45,857 nucleotides of DNA from Peptostreptococcus stomatis DSM 17678. GTDB taxonomy: Bacteria; Bacillota; Clostridia; Peptostreptococcales; Peptostreptococcaceae. Position 1 is the stretch's first letter; the number at the start of each line of letters is the position of its first letter. The notes beneath the pieces were generated by a model. That model was not told the DNA's origin. It searched no databases and worked only from the letters and a program-made list of their open reading frames with translations. Location: the NCBI RefSeq assembly GCF_000147675.1, contig NZ_ADGQ01000061.1:1-45857 (forward strand), in the 5' to 3' direction. This document shows, one piece after another, positions 26,261 to 35,868 of the stretch. The position numbers and the translations under genes were made by a program.

Positions 26261-28135
26261 CTAGCTTCCATAAATATTGTCATATATCGTCTTTTTATAC
26301 TTTTTCTTTATCACTATATACATTATTAATCCTAATATTATATATATCAAACTACAAATACCTGCCAAATTTGTATAAGATGTCAAGGTTACTTGGTTAA
26401 TCAAGGTAATGAATATCCATGTTTCAAGAAGCGATACAAGAAAAGGAAGTATAAAGACCCACCTTAGTGTGCTTGCCAAGATACCATTTAGTTCTTCTTG
26501 ACTCAAACCTATTTTAATCATAATGCTATACTTCTTGCTCTCTTCTTCAATAGAAGAATATAGTCTTGAGTATATAATACTTGCTATTCCTATTAAAAAT
26601 GATATGCATAATATACTCCCAACATAGGAAACTAACCTTCTTGTCAAGTTTTCACTTTCATAGTAGCCATAATAGGTCATAAAAGTTTCCTTTCCTATTT
26701 CAAATCCTATATCCTTTTTTAAATCTCTTACTTCTTTTTGATTATCTTCTATAAAATCAGCCTGCATAAAGGCATATATTTTTTCCTTGACCAGGTCTTT
26801 GGATAGGTGAGCATACTTTTTATCAGAAATAACTGTAACACTTGAAAAATAACCTGATAAAGCAATTATCCTCCTGTCTAGACCATTTTCTTTTTTTATA
26901 CCATACTGGTCAAGCTTTTTTCTTACCTTATCCCCTAAAATTGGGTCCTTTTTCCCATTCACCCCAACCAGGAAATATTCGTCATCTGCCAAACTTACCC
27001 TATCCCTTTTTAATAAATCAGCTACATCATTGTACATTGATTGAGATAAAACTATATGTCTTATAGGCTTTTCATTGCTTTTGAACTTACTGTATCTTAT
27101 TGTAAGTTCCTTAAATCCTTGTTTTTTAGATAGGCTATTAGATATTATTTCCGCCTTCTTATCGCCATCAGCTTCATTTTCCCAATTTGCATACATATAG
27201 GCATAGGGCATTATTTTTTCCGTATCTTCAGCAACATTAAGAGGTGCTCCAACTATATATACGAATGAAGTCAGAACTATAAAAAACAAAATCATAGCAC
27301 CCGCCATAGTCTTGATATTAGTATGGATTTTGTACTTAAAATTAGTCACCCTTATTAGGTTGCTCTTCACATATATCTTTCCACTTTTTTTCATAACTAA
27401 ATGATAGATAGAAAAAATCAGGTTGAAAAGAAAGTAAGAAATACTAATAAGAGATAGGAGGTCCAATATATAAATAAAGGTGAAAAAATCTCTTTTAAGG
27501 TGAAAATAGAGAGTAGGTCCTAGAAAAATTACAAGTGCTAGTGAAGAAAGGACAAAATGGCTTTTTTCAGCAACTTCTTCTTTTTTTAGAAGGTCTATTA
27601 TCTTTTTCTTTCTCAAAATTATAGGGGCTAGTAATGATATTAACAAAAACAAGCCTCCCATTAAGCCTATTGTAAGCATAATTGGCATAAGTGGTAGATA
27701 GAAATTCAGTTTTAGGTTATCTATCAAGGTCTGTGCAATTAGTAAAAATAATTTTGAAAAAATCAATCCACTTACTATCCCAACAAACAATGAAAGCATA
27801 GAAATTATCATATTTTCAAGAAATATCAATTTTTTAAACTGCTTCTTACTGGCACCTATAATATTTAGGATTGCGAATTGCCTGCTCCTATTTTTTAAAA
27901 AGTTACCCACCGAGTATAAAATTAGTACAAACGAGAAAATCATCGATACTATACTCGCCGTAAATAATACAAGGCCAATGGTACTCCCCTTGTCTACTAT
28001 TTTTAATGCGGGATGCATAGACAAAACAGAAAACAAGAAGAAGATAAATACAGAAAATACACAACTTAAAAAGTGGTATAAGTATGTCTTAAAATCTCTT
28101 TTTATATTATAGTAGGCAAAATTAAGTAGGGTCAA
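26261..28135 (-). CDS. BceB-type ABC permease (antimicrobial peptide detoxification)
   Basis: FtsX-like permease of about 624 residues with ten predicted membrane helices. A large extracellular domain, about 200 residues (roughly 300-510), lies between helices seven and eight, the mark of BceB permeases that sense and detoxify bacitracin-like or lantibiotic peptides. GNFLKNRSRQFAILNIIGASKKQFKKLI is the typical coupling region. A TTG at 28135 (MTLLNFAYYNIKRDFK), eight bases after GGAGG, matches the family N-terminus and is preferred over the start codon at 28150. It overlaps the ATPase gene and works with the two-component system upstream. Confidence 0.9.
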   Translation of the reverse strand: MTLLNFAYYNIKRDFKTYLYHFLSCVFSVFIFFLFSVLSMHPALKIVDKGSTIGLVLFTASIVSMIFSFVLILYSVGNFLKNRSRQFAILNIIGASKKQFKKLIFLENMIISMLSLFVGIVSGLIFSKLFLLIAQTLIDNLKLNFYLPLMPIMLTIGLMGGLFLLISLLAPIILRKKKIIDLLKKEEVAEKSHFVLSSLALVIFLGPTLYFHLKRDFFTFIYILDLLSLISISYFLFNLIFSIYHLVMKKSGKIYVKSNLIRVTNFKYKIHTNIKTMAGAMILFFIVLTSFVYIVGAPLNVAEDTEKIMPYAYMYANWENEADGDKKAEIISNSLSKKQGFKELTIRYSKFKSNEKPIRHIVLSQSMYNDVADLLKRDRVSLADDEYFLVGVNGKKDPILGDKVRKKLDQYGIKKENGLDRRIIALSGYFSSVTVISDKKYAHLSKDLVKEKIYAFMQADFIEDNQKEVRDLKKDIGFEIGKETFMTYYGYYESENLTRRLVSYVGSILCISFLIGIASIIYSRLYSSIEEESKKYSIMIKIGLSQEELNGILASTLRWVFILPFLVSLLETWIFITLINQVTLTSYTNLAGICSLIYIILGLIMYIVIKKKYKKTIYDNIYGS

Positions 28136-28877
28136 TTTCATCACCTCCAAGCAGGCTCATAGTATTTAGTATTTCCTTTTTATACATATTTATATCATTT
28201 CTATTTATTATTTCCTGATATAAACTGCCATCTTTTATGATATATGTTTTATCAGAGTAGGATGCAATATTAGGATCGTGGGTTACCATAATAATTGTAA
28301 CCCCCATAGATTCATTCAACTTCTTAAATAGTTTCATCACATCTCTTGCTGCTTTAGAATCAAGATTTCCTGTAGGCTCATCTGCCAGTAATATCGAAGG
28401 TTCGTTTATTACAGCTCTTGCTATAGCTACCCTTTGAGCCTGTCCCCCTGAAATTTCATAAGTCCTTTTATCAAGTAAATATGAAATTCCAAGAAATTCA
28501 CTTATCTCATTCAGCCTTTTGTCCATTTTATCCAAAGGGATATTATCCAGGGTAAGTGGTAGTATAATATTCTCTCCTACAGTCAGGGTCTTAATCAGGT
28601 TAAAATCTTGGAATACAAAACCTAACTCTCGTCTTCTAAATGTTGAAAGCTGACTATCATTCATCTTGTAGGGGTCTCTCCCTGCAATCAAAACAGAACC
28701 ACCTGTTGGCTTGTCAATAGTCGATATGGTATTTAAGAAGGTGCTTTTACCGCTTCCACTTGGCCCCATTATGGCTATAAATTCACCTTTTTTAACCTCC
28801 ATATTTATGTCACTTAAAGCTTTGAAAGAAACTTTACCCCTGTATGTTTTTTCAAGATTTGATACTTTTAATATCAT
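28122..28877 (-). CDS. BceA-type ABC transporter ATPase
   Basis: ATPase partner of the BceB-like permease, 251 residues. Walker A GPSGSGKS at residues 38-45, Q-loop VFQDFNLI, signature ISGGQAQRVAIARA, Walker B ILLADEPTGNLD, and the switch H in MVTHDP are all intact. The C-terminal tail continues about 25 residues beyond the usual end. GGGAG precedes the ATG. Two inverted repeats lie within 85 bases upstream and may bind the response regulator. Confidence 0.95.
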   Translation of the reverse strand: MILKVSNLEKTYRGKVSFKALSDINMEVKKGEFIAIMGPSGSGKSTFLNTISTIDKPTGGSVLIAGRDPYKMNDSQLSTFRRRELGFVFQDFNLIKTLTVGENIILPLTLDNIPLDKMDKRLNEISEFLGISYLLDKRTYEISGGQAQRVAIARAVINEPSILLADEPTGNLDSKAARDVMKLFKKLNESMGVTIIMVTHDPNIASYSDKTYIIKDGSLYQEIINRNDINMYKKEILNTMSLLGGDEIDPT

Positions 28878-28902
28878 AATTTTACTCCCTATATAATAGA
28901 TT

Positions 28903-28922
28903 TAGGTTATTAAGCTAACCTA
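28903..28922. promoter_or_regulatory. Inverted repeat upstream of the bceA-like gene
   Basis: TAGGTTA-N6-TAACCTA, a perfect 7-bp inverted repeat, 26 bases before the start codon. A -10-like TATTAT follows it. It is a candidate response-regulator site. Confidence 0.5.
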
Positions 28923-28936
28923 TAAAGCTTTAAATT

Positions 28937-28960
28937 GCTGAGTACTTTCATTTACTTAGC
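28937..28960. promoter_or_regulatory. Second inverted repeat upstream of the bceA-like gene
   Basis: GCTGAGTA-N8-TACTTAGC, seven of eight positions paired, 14 bases from the first repeat. BceR-type regulators bind inverted repeats upstream of their transporter promoter, so this is a second candidate site. Confidence 0.45.
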
Positions 28961-29004
28961 TAGAATTTTTTCTTTATTTGTCTTATATTTTACAGGATAC
29001 TAAA

Positions 29005-29059
29005 TCAAATAAAAATCCGATAATATTACTCAAGCTTACATTTTTGTAATATTACCGGA
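29005..29059 (-). terminator. Terminator between the histidine kinase and transporter genes
   Basis: TCCG-A-TAATATTAC pairs with GTAATATTA-C-CGGA around a 16-base loop and is followed on the minus strand by ATTTTTATTTG. It separates the regulatory pair from the transporter pair. Confidence 0.7.
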
Positions 29060-29069
29060 TATATATCCA

Positions 29070-30059
29070 CTAAAATATTATTGTCATGGTCGTACCCCTA
29101 CCTATTTCAGACTCCACTTCCAATTTATGGCCCAAGTACTCAATGACCTTTTTAACTATATAAAGACCTATTCCACTTGAATCAGCATTGTTTCTTCCAT
29201 TTTTACCTATGTAAAACAATTCAAAAATATTATCTAAGTCAGCTTTTTCTATACCTATACCCTCATCAATAATTGATAGTATTACCCTATCAGCTTTCCT
29301 TTCAGCTCTAATCGTCACGGTTTGCCCCTTATCACTATATTTAATGGCATTGGTAAGAATTTGGTGGATGATTAATTTCAACCACTTTGAATCTGAATAT
29401 ACATAAATATCATCATCTATATCCAGCCTAGGATAAATTTGAAATGTAATAAAGTAGTCTTTCAAGCCATTTATACTATCCTTGCATGCTTGTTTCAAGA
29501 ATACTTTTTCAGATACAAAATCATTTTTAAATTCGTCTAACCTATAAAGATCCAAAATTTGATTTAAATTATATTCAATGGCATTGATATTCCTCACTAT
29601 CTTCTTATAGTCATCCTCTTGCCTGTGATTTTCACAAATAAGCCTCAGGACAGATAAGGGTGTCTTCATTTGGTGGACAAACCTGTATATCATAACTTTT
29701 TGCAACTTCTTGTCCTGTTTTTGTAAGATTTCCCTCTTGCTATTATTGTTTATTATTTCCCCTATCATAGTATTGTAATTTTCTTCAAGGGAACTCCTTG
29801 GTTCATCTATCAGGTAATCATTTAAGAGGTCACTTTTAAGGAAAAATTTACCATAGACCCTTCCTATTTTATAAAACCTAAACAAAAAGAATATAAACAA
29901 TATAGAGAATACTAAAAAAGCAAAGTAGAAAATCTCTTCAAACCAAAGACCCTCTATATAAAACAAGATTCCGAAAAATAATACCTGCACAAAAAAAACT
30001 ATTAAAAAAATAGAAATATTATTTAAAACAAATAATTTTAATACCCTTTTATCCTTCAT
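29070..30059 (-). CDS. BceS-type intramembrane-sensing histidine kinase
   Basis: Sensor kinase of 329 residues with two N-terminal membrane helices (about 11-33 and 41-60) and almost no loop between them, typical of kinases that sense through a BceAB transporter. The H-box is FVHQMKTPLSVLRL with H129; the ATP-binding part has HQILTNAIKYS, DEGIGIEKADLDNIF and SSGIGLYIVKK. It overlaps the response regulator gene by 11 bases. Confidence 0.93.
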   Translation of the reverse strand: MKDKRVLKLFVLNNISIFLIVFFVQVLFFGILFYIEGLWFEEIFYFAFLVFSILFIFFLFRFYKIGRVYGKFFLKSDLLNDYLIDEPRSSLEENYNTMIGEIINNNSKREILQKQDKKLQKVMIYRFVHQMKTPLSVLRLICENHRQEDDYKKIVRNINAIEYNLNQILDLYRLDEFKNDFVSEKVFLKQACKDSINGLKDYFITFQIYPRLDIDDDIYVYSDSKWLKLIIHQILTNAIKYSDKGQTVTIRAERKADRVILSIIDEGIGIEKADLDNIFELFYIGKNGRNNADSSGIGLYIVKKVIEYLGHKLEVESEIGRGTTMTIIF

Positions 30060-30735
30060 ATTCTACCTTATATCCCATCCCTCTTACCGTTATTACCTTT
30101 AAGTCAGATTCCAACTCTTTTAACTTTTTTCTAACCCTGCTGATAGTTACATTTAGGGTGTTTTCTTCTACAAACATTTCACTATCCCAAATTTCAGATA
30201 ATATTTTTTCACGACTTACTACATTGGGGTAAGAATCAAACAAAATGCCTATCAGTATAGCCTCATTCTTTGGCAGGTCTATCTGCTTATTTTTGCACTT
30301 TAGGGTGAACCTAAGTTTGTTAAAAGAACAGTCCCCACAAGTAGAACCAGTTTCTTTATTAGCATACTCTCCATAGGCCCTCCTAAGTTGGGAATTTACC
30401 TTTGCTAGCAAGAGGTCATATGAAAAAGGCTTTGTTATATAGTCATCTCCACCGCTCATAATGGCCCTTACCTGGTCATAGTCTTCAGTCCTTGCAGAAG
30501 TAAATATAATAGGTACCCTTGTTATCTTCCTGATTTCATTACACCAATAAAATCCATCAAAGTAGGGAATGTTAATATCCAGTAAAATTAAATCCGGACC
30601 ATGCCCATCTACAAATTTATCTATATTCTTAAAATCCTCACAAATAGAAACTTCGAAATCATACCTTTCAATATATTCCTTGACTAGGCCTGCCAAATCA
30701 GAATCATCTTCTATCATACATATTTTAAACGCCAT
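30049..30735 (-). CDS. BceR-type OmpR-family response regulator
   Basis: Response regulator of 228 residues: receiver domain with the acidic pair E9/D10-D11 and phospho-acceptor D53 (LILLDINIP), conserved lysine in DDYITKPF, and an OmpR-type winged helix at the C-terminus (NEAILIGILFDSYPNVVSREKIL, then NTLNVTISRVRKKL). AGGAGG five bases before ATG 30735 decides the start over the frame opening at 30756. The 7-bp inverted repeat at 30769-30786 may be part of its promoter region. Confidence 0.94.
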   Translation of the reverse strand: MAFKICMIEDDSDLAGLVKEYIERYDFEVSICEDFKNIDKFVDGHGPDLILLDINIPYFDGFYWCNEIRKITRVPIIFTSARTEDYDQVRAIMSGGDDYITKPFSYDLLLAKVNSQLRRAYGEYANKETGSTCGDCSFNKLRFTLKCKNKQIDLPKNEAILIGILFDSYPNVVSREKILSEIWDSEMFVEENTLNVTISRVRKKLKELESDLKVITVRGMGYKVEYEG

Positions 30736-30768
30736 AAATACCTCCTGAATTATCAATAGTAGTAAAGA

Positions 30769-30786
30769 GTTGATTATTCAATCAAC
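30769..30786. promoter_or_regulatory. Inverted repeat upstream of the response regulator
   Basis: GTTGATT-N4-AATCAAC, 34 bases before the start. On the minus strand its TTGATT could be a -35 box (18 bases to TACTAT), so it may be an autoregulatory site or a weak hairpin after holA. Confidence 0.35.
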
Positions 30787-30821
30787 CGACCAAACTTATA
30801 CATGAAATAGTCTATCTTTTG

Positions 30822-31859
30822 CTACTTTTTTGAAGCTTTTACTATGAGTATTTCCGCTGCCAGCCTGTCTGACATCTTACCCTGCTTGATAGCATAGTCA
30901 AAATCAGATATGGACTTGATAATAGCCCTGATTGATTCTTCGTCAAAATTTTTAGCCTGGCTGGTCAACTTATTTAATACAAACTTTTGAAGACCCATGG
31001 TATTTTTTATGGTATCAAAGGATACCCTTGAATCCTGTAGGGCCTTTATCTGGAGTATTTGGCTAAACCTTGCTGACAACAAGGAAAAGGTCCCCAAGAT
31101 AGACCCACCCCTGTAGATCATATCATCAAATAGGTTTAGAGCCATCTTTGTATTCTTTGACCCTATCATATCTATCATCTTAAATACATTATCCTCTATA
31201 TTATTAGTCAAAAGCCTGTCTATAGACTCCTTGTCCAAGGAATTTCCCTTGCCAAGGTAGGCGGATATCTTATCTATTTCATTTTTTAAATCTGCCAGGG
31301 TTACCGATGATTTTTTATCCTTATAGCCCACCAGGTCTATAAAGTAGACCAACTCAGAATTATTAGCCCGTATCTGGTTTTTCTCAAAGGCCTCCTTGCA
31401 CCATTTAAAGAGGTCCATGTCGTCAAGCTTGTCCATGACCAAAACATCACCCAGCTTGCTAACAGCCTTATACAATCTGGATTTTTTGGTATCTATATCT
31501 CCATAAGAGGCAAATAATACCAGGGCTGTATCAGGCATATCCTCAATTATCCTGATTAGTTCAGACTCTGCCTCATCATTAAAGAACCTTCTCTTGGTCT
31601 GAAATAATTCAAAATCTTTGACAAGGACATACCTCTTGTCAGACATCATGGGTAGGGTCTCTATAGCTGATACCATGCTTTCTAAATTTGTTTCCTGGCC
31701 GTCTATAATAGTCAGGTTAAAATCTGGCATAGAATCCTTAGCCAGGTCCCTAAAAGCATCAACTAGATTATCTATAAGAAGTAGCTCCCTACCATAAACC
31801 AGGTTAATCTTATTCAATTTTCTATCCTTAAATTTTTCTAGTAGGTCACCTATCTTCAT
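30822..31859 (-). CDS. holA: DNA polymerase III subunit delta
   Basis: Clamp-loader subunit that opens the sliding clamp, 345 residues. Recognisable blocks are INLVYGRELLLIDNLVDAF, LETLPMMSDKRYVLVKDFELF, and the C-terminal helical region with FKMIDMIGSKNTKMALNLFDDM and AKNFDEESIRAIIKSISDFDYAIKQG. GAGGAGG precedes the ATG. It starts 11 bases after the comEC stop, a common Firmicute arrangement. Confidence 0.93.
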   Translation of the reverse strand: MKIGDLLEKFKDRKLNKINLVYGRELLLIDNLVDAFRDLAKDSMPDFNLTIIDGQETNLESMVSAIETLPMMSDKRYVLVKDFELFQTKRRFFNDEAESELIRIIEDMPDTALVLFASYGDIDTKKSRLYKAVSKLGDVLVMDKLDDMDLFKWCKEAFEKNQIRANNSELVYFIDLVGYKDKKSSVTLADLKNEIDKISAYLGKGNSLDKESIDRLLTNNIEDNVFKMIDMIGSKNTKMALNLFDDMIYRGGSILGTFSLLSARFSQILQIKALQDSRVSFDTIKNTMGLQKFVLNKLTSQAKNFDEESIRAIIKSISDFDYAIKQGKMSDRLAAEILIVKASKK

Positions 31860-31870
31860 ATATCCTCCTC

Positions 31871-33106
31871 TTAATCTGTCTTGTTCACCTTAATATAATA
31901 TATTTCCAAAAATATTGCAAGTCCAAGGACACCTATATAGTAGGCTAGCAATAGAAGTGGGTTCATAGACCTTACCTCCATATTATAAACCCCGTAATTT
32001 GCCAACTTCTCCAAATAATAGTATAGAGGCCTTAAGATAGCTTCATTGATATACGCTACCAATAAGGCAAGGTCTAAAGATATACCATAAAGAAGCAGGG
32101 ATATCATGTCTAAAAATACTATAAGACCTATAAAGGGCAAGATCAGGATATTTCCTATCAGTCCAACCATGGAAAAAGTCTTAAAATTATAGACAACCAG
32201 GGGAAAGGTTAAAATATTTGCAGCCAGGCAGGTATTCAAAAAATTAAAATATATGTACTTTCTTAAATACTTTGAATATATGACTATGGATAGGACAGCC
32301 AGAAAACTCAACTGGAAGGATATATTGTATATAATATAGGGATTTAGGTAGACCATTATACTGGCTATAAGGGCCAATATATTGATTGGGTCTAACCGCC
32401 TATCCACAAAATATGCCAAGGCCCCCAATACGCTGAGTCCAATAGCCCTAGTGATAGATGGACCACCACCAACCAGGATATTGTAAAATATTAGGCCAAT
32501 GAATAAAAGACCCAACCTATCCAACCTATTAATCCTGTCAACCAGGACCAGGAAAATCCCTACCAGTATAGATATATGAAGTCCAGATATACTCATTACA
32601 TGGCTTACCCCTGCATCCCTAAATGTATAGACCACATCCTTATCAAGGTCTCCCCTATAGCCTAGGACTATAGAGTTTAGTATATCTCCATAAGCCTTAT
32701 ACATAAACTTATTAGCACCTATACAATAGTCCTTTAAGCTTCCTATCCTGTAATATAATCCTGACCTTCCATATATATCCAGGTTAGATACCTCTATATA
32801 TGTATCTATTCCCCTAGACTTTAGGTATCTTCCATAATCAAAGTCCTTGATTATAAAGTTATTTAAGTCTCTTGACTTCCCGTATAAACATAACCTATCG
32901 CCAATATGGACCCCCCTGTCCTTGCCAGAAAAATCAACGGCCAGGACCTTGCCCATATAGTAGTTTGTTATTTTCTTTTTCTTTACTATGTTTGTTACCA
33001 TACCCCTAGCCTGGCCAAGGTCTCCATAGCCTGCCTGCCTAGTTCCTATTCTATGCCAATTAAATATTAGGACCAAGACCAGGACTAGTAGTCCAAACCT
33101 TCTCAT
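31871..33106 (-). CDS. comEC: ComEC/Rec2 channel protein lacking the metallo-beta-lactamase domain
   Basis: DNA-uptake channel of natural transformation. After one N-terminal helix comes an OB-like region (DUF4131: KVLAVDFSGKDRGVHIGDRLCLYG, FDYGRYLKSRGI), then the competence domain with SHVMSISGLHISILVG near residue 170 and about seven further helices. It stops at 411 residues, right after the membrane domain. Full-length ComEC proteins usually have a further 250-300 residues of metallo-beta-lactamase nuclease. A separate lipoprotein with exactly that domain is encoded at 35869. GGTGG precedes the ATG. Confidence 0.87.
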   Translation of the reverse strand: MRRFGLLVLVLVLIFNWHRIGTRQAGYGDLGQARGMVTNIVKKKKITNYYMGKVLAVDFSGKDRGVHIGDRLCLYGKSRDLNNFIIKDFDYGRYLKSRGIDTYIEVSNLDIYGRSGLYYRIGSLKDYCIGANKFMYKAYGDILNSIVLGYRGDLDKDVVYTFRDAGVSHVMSISGLHISILVGIFLVLVDRINRLDRLGLLFIGLIFYNILVGGGPSITRAIGLSVLGALAYFVDRRLDPINILALIASIMVYLNPYIIYNISFQLSFLAVLSIVIYSKYLRKYIYFNFLNTCLAANILTFPLVVYNFKTFSMVGLIGNILILPFIGLIVFLDMISLLLYGISLDLALLVAYINEAILRPLYYYLEKLANYGVYNMEVRSMNPLLLLAYYIGVLGLAIFLEIYYIKVNKTD

Positions 33107-33167
33107 AAAACCACCTCTATGAGTTATAGGCAGTTTTTATACAAAAAAGTATCTAAAGGTTTTTTAC

Positions 33168-34454
33168 CTAAACATATTCATTTATATGGTTGGTTTTTTT
33201 CTTAAAATCAAAAATAGCTTTCAAGCTATCACTTGCTTCCATCCCCTTTATAAAGCATATATCCTCAATAGTCCTATATCCAAATAGAAGGCTGGCCAAT
33301 TCATTTATAGTAAGGCTAATATCAATTTCAGGTTGATCCTCAACCAGCTTTTCCAGACTACCCCTTTCCTCTCCCAGGATAGTATTCTCAGCCAGACCAT
33401 ATAAGTCACTAACTGCATTGCCATGCTTCTTAGCCCTTAGTATTCCACTTTTATTATCAAACCTGTAAATACCATTATTTTCTCTAATCACAGGGTCACT
33501 TACCTCTATATTTGCACTATGGCTTCCTTGAAGGTTTGTATCTTCATGGTTTAAACTTGCTTCCTCGCCCAGGCCACTTTTTATCTCCAGGTCAACCAAA
33601 AATTTTTCTAAGTCTATTATCCTTGCCATCATAAAAGGTTTTAAAGTAAAGCTGGCATCTTTAGGATTGTCCAGTATATCCATCAACCTGTCATCTAGGC
33701 CCGTATTAATAGTTACAGCCTTACACTGGGTATTATGATTGAATATAAACTTTAATACAGACTGGTAGGCACCCATGTCCTTGTAATATACCTCTCTTAC
33801 AAAGAAGTTCCCCCCCTCTATAGTATAGGCAAGGTAGGCTGTAGGTTGGCCATCCCTATAAAAAATATATGTATAACCACCATCTATATCCATTTCCTCA
33901 ATGAATTCTGAAAAATAGGCCTGGTCCCTAAGGGCGGAGCCATTGTAGCCGGCAATGGCTGATGAATAAACATCTAGCAAATCACCCGCTTCTTCCTTGC
34001 CGGCCCTCTTGAAGTTACCATCTAACTTAAATTTTTTTAGGTCGAATATATCTAACTTAACCTCTAAAATATCATAGCAAGTCTCAAAGCCATAAGACCT
34101 GTATAGCCTATGGTCTATAGGCATCAAAATTGCAAATGACTGGTCCATGGCCCCTATTTCATATAGTGACCTCGACATCAGGTCGGCCATAAAGCCCATC
34201 CCCCTTGCTTCTGGCAGGGTAGATACGCCTACTATATACGATGTAGCCAGGTCCTTACCCGACAGATTAAGTCTGTGTTGGTTTAGGTGGATTGATGACA
34301 AAATCCTTCCCCCATCCTCTACCACCATCGTCTTTTCTGGCTTGTACTTATTTTTAAAGTAAAAGTCCACATAGGCCTGACTATCCGCAAAACAGTAGGT
34401 CCAAAGGTCCCTTACTCCCTGGTTTTCATTTATATTTGTAAATCTAATTTCCAT
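33168..34454 (-). CDS. Eis-like GNAT acetyltransferase
   Basis: Multi-domain N-acetyltransferase of the Eis/COG4552 type, 428 residues. The first GNAT domain carries VGVSTLPEARGMGFMADLM (acetyl-CoA pyrophosphate loop V-x-T-x-P-x-x-R-x-x-G-x) followed by PIDHRLYRSYGFE. A second, degenerate GNAT domain and a C-terminal SCP2-like domain (LTINELASLLFGYRTIED) complete the fold. Eis proteins acetylate amines, including aminoglycosides, but the substrate here is unknown. It precedes comEC by about 60 bases. Confidence 0.85.
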   Translation of the reverse strand: MEIRFTNINENQGVRDLWTYCFADSQAYVDFYFKNKYKPEKTMVVEDGGRILSSIHLNQHRLNLSGKDLATSYIVGVSTLPEARGMGFMADLMSRSLYEIGAMDQSFAILMPIDHRLYRSYGFETCYDILEVKLDIFDLKKFKLDGNFKRAGKEEAGDLLDVYSSAIAGYNGSALRDQAYFSEFIEEMDIDGGYTYIFYRDGQPTAYLAYTIEGGNFFVREVYYKDMGAYQSVLKFIFNHNTQCKAVTINTGLDDRLMDILDNPKDASFTLKPFMMARIIDLEKFLVDLEIKSGLGEEASLNHEDTNLQGSHSANIEVSDPVIRENNGIYRFDNKSGILRAKKHGNAVSDLYGLAENTILGEERGSLEKLVEDQPEIDISLTINELASLLFGYRTIEDICFIKGMEASDSLKAIFDFKKKTNHINEYV

Positions 34455-34563
34455 ACTTACTTCCTTTCAAAATACACTTACCTATATTATAGCATGCTAG
34501 CTTTACCCAAGACTAACTAGGACTTATTTTTTTTGATAATTATATGATCCCAGTTACTCTTTT

Positions 34564-34608
34564 GCAAAAAATAACACTCCCGTATAAAGAATCTTACGGG
34601 AGTGTTAT
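34564..34608 (-). terminator. Terminator of the DUF2156 gene
   Basis: ATAACACTCCCGTA and TACGGGAGTGTTAT form a perfect 14-bp stem with a 10-base loop, followed on the minus strand by six T. Confidence 0.85.
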
Positions 34609-34661
34609 TATCTCATTATTATTTTTAATCATATTTTTACTTTACTTATCTGTGGATTCAC

Positions 34662-35567
34662 TTATACAGATCTAACTGTATACTTTTCTACAAATCTTTC
34701 AGGATAATATGACATCTTAGCCTTCCTTAGACCTTCGACCCCCATATCTTCCTCCCTATTTACCCACTTCACATCTGGAAAAATATCGCTTATAAACATC
34801 TGGTTGATATATGGATAAAGACCTCTTATCTCAGCATTTGCCTTTTCTATGTGAACAAGGGCCATCTCGTCATTTATCTTCTCTCCCATACTAAAGGCTT
34901 CAAGTTTTCCATCTATAAATATACCGTAAACTTTCAGTTTGTCCTTTAAAGCCGAGTAGTTATCGAGTAGTTTCTTTATACCTATATACTCATCATCTAT
35001 GCTATCTTCAAATTCCTGGTCCCCATCCTTGCTTGTAGACCAGGACTTCAATAGGTCAAAACACTCAGGAAAGTCCTTTTCATCTAAAAGCCTTCTCTCA
35101 ACCCTACCTTCATATTCTCTCTTAAAGAAGTTCAGGTGATTTCTTTTACCACTCAATTTTCTTCCCTTGACTGTCCTTAGCTTCTCGGCATCGTATACAT
35201 AGTCAAATATATCCCTCTCCTCTATATACTCAAACTTGCCAGGATATAGGTTCTTCAACATTGCTACAACATTTAGGTCAATACCCCTAAAATATATCTT
35301 GTGTTTGCCATCATCAAAGAAGTTGATAGCATACTCGATTGCTTCTGGTATCTTATCCTCAGGAGCCAGTGGTAGGATAGAGAATATCTCACCATTATGT
35401 TCTCCAACCAGGATAGCAAATCCATCACCTATATGGTAATGTGTCTTGTAGGCGTGCTGCCACATATATAAAGTATTAAAACAGTATTCACATGCTTCAT
35501 AATTAACCAAATCAAAGTACTTGTCAAGTATTGGTTTGGCCTCAATATTTATCTCCTTAAATTCCAT
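34662..35567 (-). CDS. DUF2156 (LPG synthase C-like) protein
   Basis: Double GNAT-fold protein of 301 residues related to the catalytic domain of MprF lysyl-phosphatidylglycerol synthase and to FemX-type aminoacyl transferases. Typical blocks are SCxYCFNTLYMW-like EYCFNTLYMWQHAY, KIYFRGID, DYVYDAEKLRTVKGRKLSGKRNHLNFFKR and the end AKMSYYPERFVEKY. It lacks membrane helices, so it is the stand-alone cytosolic form whose substrate is not known. GAGGAGAT precedes the ATG. Confidence 0.85.
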   Translation of the reverse strand: MEFKEINIEAKPILDKYFDLVNYEACEYCFNTLYMWQHAYKTHYHIGDGFAILVGEHNGEIFSILPLAPEDKIPEAIEYAINFFDDGKHKIYFRGIDLNVVAMLKNLYPGKFEYIEERDIFDYVYDAEKLRTVKGRKLSGKRNHLNFFKREYEGRVERRLLDEKDFPECFDLLKSWSTSKDGDQEFEDSIDDEYIGIKKLLDNYSALKDKLKVYGIFIDGKLEAFSMGEKINDEMALVHIEKANAEIRGLYPYINQMFISDIFPDVKWVNREEDMGVEGLRKAKMSYYPERFVEKYTVRSV

Positions 35568-35868
35568 AAAATCTCCTCAATTCTTCTTACCATACAAAAT
35601 ATTAATTCATTATTAACTAATATTTTGAAAACTGTCTATATAATATTACAATATTTCTCTTGATTTTAGCTTTACTATATATATATTTGACTTTCATTAT
35701 TGAATACCCATCTTCCCAGTTTCCTAATCATATCCCTTAGTTAATCTAGGACTGGTATCAAGTCATAGCATAAAATATATAATCCACTAAGCTAACTGTT
35801 TTATTATATACCCAAGGGATAAAAATGTAAACAATAAAATTACATTTAGAAAGGAAGATAACGTTTCT
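35568..35868. other. Intergenic region between divergent genes
   Basis: About 300 bases, very AT-rich, between the divergent DUF2156 and lipoprotein genes. It contains several TATATA-type stretches but no promoter that I can place with confidence, and no RNA structure or coding frame. Confidence 0.6.

Noticed and set aside
28870-28925. A full sigma-A promoter for the bceA-like gene
   Set aside because: TATTAT lies close to the ribosome site, giving a very short leader, and no good -35 box is present; only the inverted repeats are reported.
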